From UBA4416 sp044357775 (GTDB taxonomy: Bacteria; Bacteroidota; Bacteroidia; B-17B0; Aurantibacillaceae), in NCBI GenBank assembly GCA_044357775.1, contig JBIKOX010000090.1:1-11268 (forward strand): a stretch of DNA of 11,268 bases, read 5' to 3'. The notes under the pieces were generated by a model. It saw nothing but the letters and a program-made list of their open reading frames with translations. It ran no database searches and was not told where the DNA came from. The position numbers and the translations under genes are program-made. How positions within the stretch are numbered: position 1 is the stretch's first letter; every line of letters begins with the position of its first letter. This document shows positions 6,416 through 11,268 of the stretch, one piece after another.

Positions 6416-8311
6416 ATGAATTTATACAGGCACCAATTAGTTAACTTAATAAAGCAAATAGCATTTGTTTTTGTAATCTACTTTTTTTGTCGCTTATTAT
6501 TCTATTATTTTAATAGATCCTCCTTTCAGGACATTACTTTTTCTGAATTAATTTCTTTATTATTTTACGGATTAAGATTTGACGCCTTTAGTATTGCTGC
6601 TACAAATTCACTATACATTTTATTATGCTTACTTCCATTCAATTTTTATTATTCTAAAATTTATCAAAAAACTACTTCCATTGTATTTATTGTAACAAAT
6701 GCTATTGCTATCTCTCTTAATTTTATAGACTTTGCTTATTATCCATTTACAAAAAAAAGAACAACATTTGAGGTAGGAAACTTAATATTTGGTGGACAAA
6801 CCGAATTCGCTAAACTAGTTCCTCACTTTTTATCCCAATATTGGTTTATGGTGTTATTGTATGCGTTATTTATTTTCGCCCTCATAAAAATTCATAGAAC
6901 AATTAAAAAAAATCAAAAGTTTGAAAGTGTTTTAGTTACACAAAAAAGGGTGCTATTATATAGTTTTCTTTTTATTTTATTTTCGAGTACTACAATTTTA
7001 GCAATTAGAGGAGGCATGCAACGATCTCCAATTTCTATGATAGATGCCGCGAGTTATGGCGATCAAAAACTTATTCCAATAATAATAAATACTCCCTTTT
7101 CTGTTATAAAATCATCTGAATTGCAAGAGATACAGCAGTATGTAGTATTTTCGGAGGATGAAGCTAAAAAATATTTCAATCCTATTCATGAGGCTGATAC
7201 CGGTGCTTTTAATAACTATAATGTCTGTGTTATTATCCTTGAAAGTTTCTCAAAAGAATTTACGGGTGTAGGCAAGCGAATAAGCTATACACCATTTTTA
7301 GATAGTTTAATGAGTCAATCTATTGTTTATAATAATGCAATTGCTAACGGAAAAACATCTATTAATGGCTTGCCTGCAATTATAGCATCTTTACCGTGTT
7401 TTTTAGAAGATCAATATTTGAATTCAGTATATAGTAATAATACATTAAATACATTATCTAATTTATTAAAAACGAAAGGATATACATCTGTATTTTATCA
7501 CGGAGGAACAAATGGCACTATGAATTTTAATTCTTTTGCGCAACTATCAGGATTTGATAACTACTTCGGCAGAACAGAATATGATAATGATGATGATTAT
7601 GATGGACAATGGGGTATTTGGGATGAGCCCTTTTTACAGAGAGCAGCAACCGAAATGTCAAATTTAAAACAACCTTTTTTTTCAACCATTTTTACGTTGA
7701 GTTCCCACCATCCGTATAAAGTTCCACAAAAATATAAAGGTAAATTTCCAAAAGGAAATTATGAAATCATCGAATCGGTTGGGTATACGGATTACGCCTT
7801 AAAGCAGTTTTTCGCAAAAGCTAGTCAGCAAAAGTGGTTCAACAATACATTATTTGTTATTACACCTGATCATACAGCTATTTCTGATGATGCATATTAT
7901 TCAAATTTAATTGGACAATATTCAATTCCAATTTTATTTTACAAAAATAATTTTAGTGCAAAAGTTGAGGAGAAAACAGTACAACAAATAGATATTTTGC
8001 CCACTATTTTAGATTATTTGAACTATGATAAACCTTACTATTCATTTGGTAAAAGTATGCTAAGCAATAGCAAAACACCTGTTTTATATTATAACAGTCC
8101 GTATTATTGTTGTGTGCAAGACAGTTTTTTTTACATCATGAAAGGTTCGAGTTTTGGTGAGAAATATAATTTCAAAAAAGATAGTTTGCTAAAAATTAAT
8201 TTATGTAAAAAAGGTAAAGACCAAGATTTATTAAATAGGTGTAATGCATATCGGCAAATTTATGCGAATGACGTTATGAAAAATAAAACGCATTTAGAAA
8301 ACAAAAATTAA
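6416..8311 (+). CDS. LTA synthase family sulfatase-fold transferase, membrane-anchored
   Basis: The 631-residue protein has about five hydrophobic segments in its first 200 residues (roughly 15-32, 45-75, 86-108, 140-160 and 178-197). A soluble alkaline-phosphatase/sulfatase-type domain (about 265-560) follows and should face the periplasm. Landmarks correspond to the LtaS catalytic set: Glu276 in VIILESFSKE, the probable nucleophile Thr314 in NGKTSINGLPA, SSHHPY (429-434), and Asp485-His486 in VITPDHT. Characterised relatives move phosphoglycerol or phosphoethanolamine groups from lipid donors onto envelope glycans or lipids. Bacteroidota are not known for lipoteichoic acid, so the acceptor here is unknown. 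The short C-terminal part after residue 560 is not recognised. The start is 3 bases after the M1-barrel gene and the stop is 1 base before the flavoprotein gene, which implies one transcript. Confidence 0.88.
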   Translation: MNLYRHQLVNLIKQIAFVFVIYFFCRLLFYYFNRSSFQDITFSELISLLFYGLRFDAFSIAATNSLYILLCLLPFNFYYSKIYQKTTSIVFIVTNAIAISLNFIDFAYYPFTKKRTTFEVGNLIFGGQTEFAKLVPHFLSQYWFMVLLYALFIFALIKIHRTIKKNQKFESVLVTQKRVLLYSFLFILFSSTTILAIRGGMQRSPISMIDAASYGDQKLIPIIINTPFSVIKSSELQEIQQYVVFSEDEAKKYFNPIHEADTGAFNNYNVCVIILESFSKEFTGVGKRISYTPFLDSLMSQSIVYNNAIANGKTSINGLPAIIASLPCFLEDQYLNSVYSNNTLNTLSNLLKTKGYTSVFYHGGTNGTMNFNSFAQLSGFDNYFGRTEYDNDDDYDGQWGIWDEPFLQRAATEMSNLKQPFFSTIFTLSSHHPYKVPQKYKGKFPKGNYEIIESVGYTDYALKQFFAKASQQKWFNNTLFVITPDHTAISDDAYYSNLIGQYSIPILFYKNNFSAKVEEKTVQQIDILPTILDYLNYDKPYYSFGKSMLSNSKTPVLYYNSPYYCCVQDSFFYIMKGSSFGEKYNFKKDSLLKINLCKKGKDQDLLNRCNAYRQIYANDVMKNKTHLENKN

Positions 8312-8312
8312 A

Positions 8313-9806
8313 ATGGAACACTACGATTTAATAGTTATTGGTGGCGGTCCAAGCGGCTATGCAGGAGCTATGCGCGCCTTAGATTTTAATAAAAAAGTAT
8401 TATTGATTGAAAAAAAACGCATTGGAGGTGCTGGTGTGTATGATGGTGTATTAACTTCAAAAACCTTATGGGAACTGTCGCAAAAAATTTCTTCTATAAG
8501 AGAAATGATACCAGAATACAACGTCAATTATCAAGATATTGTTACTACTTTAAAAGAAGCTGTGTATGAGCGTAAAACTCAAATGACAGTTCATTTAAAT
8601 TTATTACAAAAGCAACAACCTGATTTATTTGCTTATGAAAAAGGTACAGCGTCATTTATTGACAAACGTACCATTGCCATTAAAAAAGAAGATGGCTCAA
8701 CTAAAGAAGTAAGTGCTGATTATATTTTAATTGCTACTGGTAGCAGACCAAGGTATTTATCCCATATTCCAATAGATGAACAAGTCATCATGACTAGTGA
8801 TGGTGTTAAAAATTTAACTGAACTTCCAGAAAGTTTAGTGGTATTGGGAGCAGGTGTTATAGGTTGTGAGTTTGCCACAATTTTTTCCAATATGGGAAAA
8901 ACAAAAGTTTATTTAATTGATAAAGCAGATCGTATTTTACCATTTGAAGATGAAGATGTTGCAGAAGTAATTAGTGAAAGTTTACAAAAACATGGTGCAA
9001 CAATTCATCATGGTTCGGCATTAAAACGAATGGAGATAAAAAATGGAAAAGTAGAATATGAATTAGAATATAAAGATGGTAAAACAGAAATTATTACCGT
9101 TGATAAAGCATTAGTATCTGTTGGTAGAGTGGCTAATGTGGAGCATATTGGTTTGGAAAATGCTGGCGTAAAATTAAATGAAAGAGGAAGTATTTGGGAT
9201 GATGACACTCAAACTAACGTTTCTAATATTTATGTTGCAGGTGATGCAACAACTGATATGGCTTTGGTAAATGTTGGTGAGCGAGAAGCTAGACATGCTG
9301 TGGTGCGTATGTTTGGCCCAACTATAAAAGCATTATCCTACCAAAATATTTCCACAATCATGTTTTTAAATCCAGAAGTAGCAAGCGTTGGAATGAGTGA
9401 ACAAGATTGTAAGAAAAAAGGCATAGCTCATAAAGTAGTTAAATTAGATTTCAGTACCAATGCAAGAGCTATAGCTATGCGTAAAACTAAAGGTTTTTTT
9501 AAAATAATTGTAACCAATGATAATGGCATGCGAATTTTAGGAATGCGTGTGGTTGGAGAACATGCCAGCTCTGCCATACAAGCTGTAGCCTATTTAATTC
9601 ACACAAATCAAGGAATTAGAGAACTGGCTGATATGATGCATCCGCATCCTAGCATTATTGAAGGTGTTCAGGAATGTTTAAGAATGTTACTTGGTAAATC
9701 TATTTATAAGCCGTCAATTTTTAAAGATAAATTGAAGTGTTATGTATGCGAAAACAATGTGTGTACGCCTATTGAATCACTTTTGTCATCTTCAAATCAA
9801 CACTAA
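8313..9806 (+). CDS. FAD/NAD(P)-dependent oxidoreductase of the dihydrolipoamide dehydrogenase type, lacking the redox disulfide
   Basis: The 497-residue cytoplasmic flavoprotein has the normal class I pyridine nucleotide-disulfide oxidoreductase layout. It shows FAD motif GGGPSG (10-15), NAD(P) motif GAGVIG (179-184), second FAD motif IYVAGDAT (307-314) and a C-terminal dimerisation domain (about 345-460). The usual GGTCLNVGCIPSK segment is instead GGAGVYDGVLTSK (38-50), with neither cysteine. The C-terminal HPHPSIIE (443-450) keeps the His-Glu pair expected of lipoamide dehydrogenase. The tail adds Cys476, Cys479 and Cys484. It therefore cannot work by the standard disulfide mechanism. It could be a soluble transhydrogenase-like enzyme (SthA also departs from the two-Cys motif), a quinone or other electron-acceptor reductase, or a redox sensor. 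No 2-oxoacid dehydrogenase genes are adjacent. Fold is certain; reaction is not. Confidence 0.88.
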   Translation: MEHYDLIVIGGGPSGYAGAMRALDFNKKVLLIEKKRIGGAGVYDGVLTSKTLWELSQKISSIREMIPEYNVNYQDIVTTLKEAVYERKTQMTVHLNLLQKQQPDLFAYEKGTASFIDKRTIAIKKEDGSTKEVSADYILIATGSRPRYLSHIPIDEQVIMTSDGVKNLTELPESLVVLGAGVIGCEFATIFSNMGKTKVYLIDKADRILPFEDEDVAEVISESLQKHGATIHHGSALKRMEIKNGKVEYELEYKDGKTEIITVDKALVSVGRVANVEHIGLENAGVKLNERGSIWDDDTQTNVSNIYVAGDATTDMALVNVGEREARHAVVRMFGPTIKALSYQNISTIMFLNPEVASVGMSEQDCKKKGIAHKVVKLDFSTNARAIAMRKTKGFFKIIVTNDNGMRILGMRVVGEHASSAIQAVAYLIHTNQGIRELADMMHPHPSIIEGVQECLRMLLGKSIYKPSIFKDKLKCYVCENNVCTPIESLLSSSNQH

Positions 9807-9834
9807 ATAACTTAACAAAATAAATCAAAATCAC

Positions 9835-9842
9835 TATCTTTA
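9835..9842 (+). promoter_or_regulatory. Candidate -7 promoter box immediately before rbfA
   Basis: TATCTTTA matches seven of eight positions of TAnnTTTG and ends only four bases before the rbfA ATG at 9847. TTAAC at 9812-9816 lies about 18 bases upstream, near the place of a -33 element, but it is not a good TTTG match. If used, transcription would begin at or next to the start codon and give a leaderless or nearly leaderless mRNA. Confidence 0.4.
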
Positions 9843-9846
9843 CATT

Positions 9847-10191
9847 ATGGAAACAGTAAGACAAAGTAAAGTTGCGAAGTTATTACAAAAAGAATTGGCG
9901 GAAATTTTTAGAGCTAATGCAAAAACGATGTTTAATAACGGTTTTATTACTGTAACAATTGTTAGGGTGAGTTCTGATTTAAGTTCAGCCAAAGCCTATT
10001 TAAGTATTATGGCAACACAAGACGTGGATGCTCTTTTTAAATCAATTAATGATCAAAAACAACATATTCGTAAAATATTAGGATTTAGTATTGGTAAACA
10101 AGTGCGCGTTGTTCCTGAATTGCATTTCTTTATTGATGATTCTTATGATTATGCAGAAAAAATAAACGCTATTTTCAATAAAGGAATTTAA
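9847..10191 (+). CDS. rbfA: Ribosome-binding factor A
   Basis: RbfA is a small KH-domain protein that binds the 30S precursor near the 16S rRNA 5' end and helps it mature, notably in the cold. The 114-residue protein shows the family pattern: N-terminal helix RQSKVAKLLQKELAEIF (5-21), strand FITVTIVRVSSDLSSAKAYLSI (33-54), helix IRKILGFSIGKQVRVVPEL (75-93) and FFIDDSYDYAEKI (95-107). It is shorter than the enterobacterial form, which has a longer C-terminal tail. The ATG at 9847 gives the METxRQ start common in Bacteroidota. It lies 40 bases after the flavoprotein gene and may be read both from that operon and from its own promoter. A strong hairpin follows directly. Confidence 0.93.
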   Translation: METVRQSKVAKLLQKELAEIFRANAKTMFNNGFITVTIVRVSSDLSSAKAYLSIMATQDVDALFKSINDQKQHIRKILGFSIGKQVRVVPELHFFIDDSYDYAEKINAIFNKGI

Positions 10192-10205
10192 GTAATAATT
10201 AACAA

Positions 10206-10241
10206 AAAATCCCCGTTCATTGGCTAATGAACGGGGATTTT
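10206..10241. terminator. Strong bidirectional intrinsic terminator between rbfA and the convergent protease
   Basis: AAAATCCCCGTTCATT (10206-10221) pairs over all 16 bases with AATGAACGGGGATTTT (10226-10241) around the loop GGCT. The G-C-rich core is flanked by A-runs on the left and T-runs on the right. It therefore reads as hairpin plus U-tract in both directions. It ends 14 bases before the stop codon of the minus-strand protease and begins 14 bases after that of rbfA, so it can serve both genes. Confidence 0.93.
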
Positions 10242-10254
10242 AAATTTTTGATAA

Positions 10255-11268
10255 TTAGTCTTTAATAAATTTACTATTTAAAACACCTTCAGAAGTTTTT
10301 ATAGTTATTAAATAAACGCCAGAGGACATTAAATTATTAAGTAAGAGCGTAAATTCATTTCCTTTTTGCTCAGAAATAACATAATCAATTTGGTTGCCTA
10401 AAACATCGGTTAATAAAATAGTTTCTGGCTTTTGGTCTAGCGTAAAGCCTACTTGTTGTTTTGCCGGATTTGGAAATATTTTAAAATAGGTATTGCTATT
10501 ATTTTCATTTACACTAACATTTGTACCATTTAATAAGTTATGTGCTGCACACACGTTCGGAATACCCCAGCCATAATAATTATCAGGAGTTAATGCTTGT
10601 GATGCTGAAGATTTTAGCGCTTGTAATATTTGCATATTTGTTTTTGTAGGATTAGCTTGCCATAAACAAGCTACTGCTCCAGCTAAAATTGGAGTAGCAT
10701 AGGAAGTACCACTGCCATAACTAAAATTAAAGCCGGGATTACATACATAAGAACCCTGCCCCATGGAACTTAAATCTGGTTTTATCCTACCATCTGCCGT
10801 CGGGCCTATTGAACTAAAATTAGAATGGACACCGCTTGAGTTTACAGAACCAACTGTACAAATGCTATCTGCATCAGCAGGAATGCCAATATAAGTCCAA
10901 GAGCTAGCACCCTCATTACCAGCAGCATTTAATACAAAAATTCCTTTTCGAGCTGCCATTGTTGAGGCGATAGAAGCAACAGATGTTCTTCCATTTAAAT
11001 CTGCATAAACATGGTTTTGAGAAGAAATATCAAAAGTTGTATAACCTAAAGAGGTTGTTGCAATATCAGCGCCAACGCTATCAGCAAACTCGGCTGCAAC
11101 TACCCAATTATTTTCTTCAATAATTTTTTCGCTAAATACATCTTCAGAGCGCAATAACCAATAACTAGCTTTTGGTGCCGTTCCAATTAATTGTCCTGGA
11201 GTGTTACCTGCCATTAATGATAAGCAATTAGCGCCATGCAAATAATCTTCATATACAGAGGTATTTCC
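10255..11268 (-). CDS. S8 (subtilisin-like) serine protease with T9SS C-terminal sorting domain, 5' end beyond window
   Basis: The frame is open to the right edge, giving 337 C-terminal residues. A TTG at 11241-11239 is internal, because the nine preceding codons (GNTSVYEDY) continue the family sequence. Counting from the edge, the catalytic His is His11 (HGANCLSLMAGN), the oxyanion Asn is about residue 118 (NAAGNEG) and the nucleophile is Ser189 (GSGTSYATP). The catalytic Asp and signal peptide must lie outside the window. Residues about 262-337 form a T9SS type A sorting domain: FKIFPNPA at its start, LTDVLGNQI in the middle, and SSGVYLITIKTSEGVLNSKFIKD-like end strands. The enzyme is thus expected to be exported across the outer membrane and attached or released at the surface. 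Substrate unknown. It converges on rbfA with a shared terminator. Confidence 0.93.
   Translation of the reverse strand, partial: GNTSVYEDYLHGANCLSLMAGNTPGQLIGTAPKASYWLLRSEDVFSEKIIEENNWVVAAEFADSVGADIATTSLGYTTFDISSQNHVYADLNGRTSVASIASTMAARKGIFVLNAAGNEGASSWTYIGIPADADSICTVGSVNSSGVHSNFSSIGPTADGRIKPDLSSMGQGSYVCNPGFNFSYGSGTSYATPILAGAVACLWQANPTKTNMQILQALKSSASQALTPDNYYGWGIPNVCAAHNLLNGTNVSVNENNSNTYFKIFPNPAKQQVGFTLDQKPETILLTDVLGNQIDYVISEQKGNEFTLLLNNLMSSGVYLITIKTSEGVLNSKFIKD

Noticed and set aside
8313..9806. A standard lipoamide dehydrogenase (lpdA) call
   Set aside because: Both cysteines of the redox disulfide are absent and no 2-oxoacid dehydrogenase genes are adjacent, so the gene symbol was withheld.
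11239..11241. TTG as the start codon of the S8 protease
   Set aside because: The nine codons upstream remain in frame with family-like sequence, and the His motif would otherwise sit at the very N-terminus with no Asp motif or signal peptide. The gene is therefore cut by the window edge.
1..11268. A defence, mobile or CRISPR system
   Set aside because: No direct-repeat array, transposase, integrase, terminal inverted repeats or toxin-antitoxin pair is visible. Base composition and coding style look uniform across the window.

Overview
The window is AT-rich DNA from a member of the Bacteroidota. This is supported by a subtilisin-like protease ending in a type IX secretion (T9SS) sorting domain, proteins typical of the phylum, A-rich translation starts without clear Shine-Dalgarno sites, and TAnnTTTG-like promoter boxes. 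I cannot fix genus or order from the sequence. No tRNA, rRNA, CRISPR array, insertion sequence or phage gene is visible.

Layout. Positions 1-598 (minus strand) hold the first 44 codons of an EamA/DMT-type transporter cut by the window edge, preceded by a stand-alone histidine phosphotransfer (Hpt) protein. A 245-base AT-rich divergent intergenic region follows. Positions 844-3082 (plus) encode both subunits of ATP sulfurylase, cysD and cysN. Positions 3221-9806 (plus) form a tight three-gene run with gaps of 3 and 1 bases. It encodes a 1063-residue secreted M1 metallopeptidase fused to an Omp85-like outer-membrane barrel, a membrane-anchored LtaS-like sulfatase-fold transferase, and a flavoprotein resembling dihydrolipoamide dehydrogenase. 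rbfA follows at 9847-10191, probably with its own promoter. A 16-bp perfect hairpin separates it from the convergent S8 protease, whose 5' end lies beyond the right edge.

How the genes relate. CysD and CysN together make adenosine 5'-phosphosulfate; the genes for its next step are not in the window. The M1-barrel and LtaS-like proteins both act at the cell envelope, and their near-abutting frames imply co-transcription with the flavoprotein, although no common pathway is evident. rbfA and the protease look like ordinary neighbours.

The most notable items are the M1 peptidase-Omp85 fusion and the flavoprotein. The flavoprotein has lost both active-site cysteines but kept the His-Glu pair, and it carries a C-terminal C-x2-C-x4-C tail. 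I found no multi-gene defence or mobile system.
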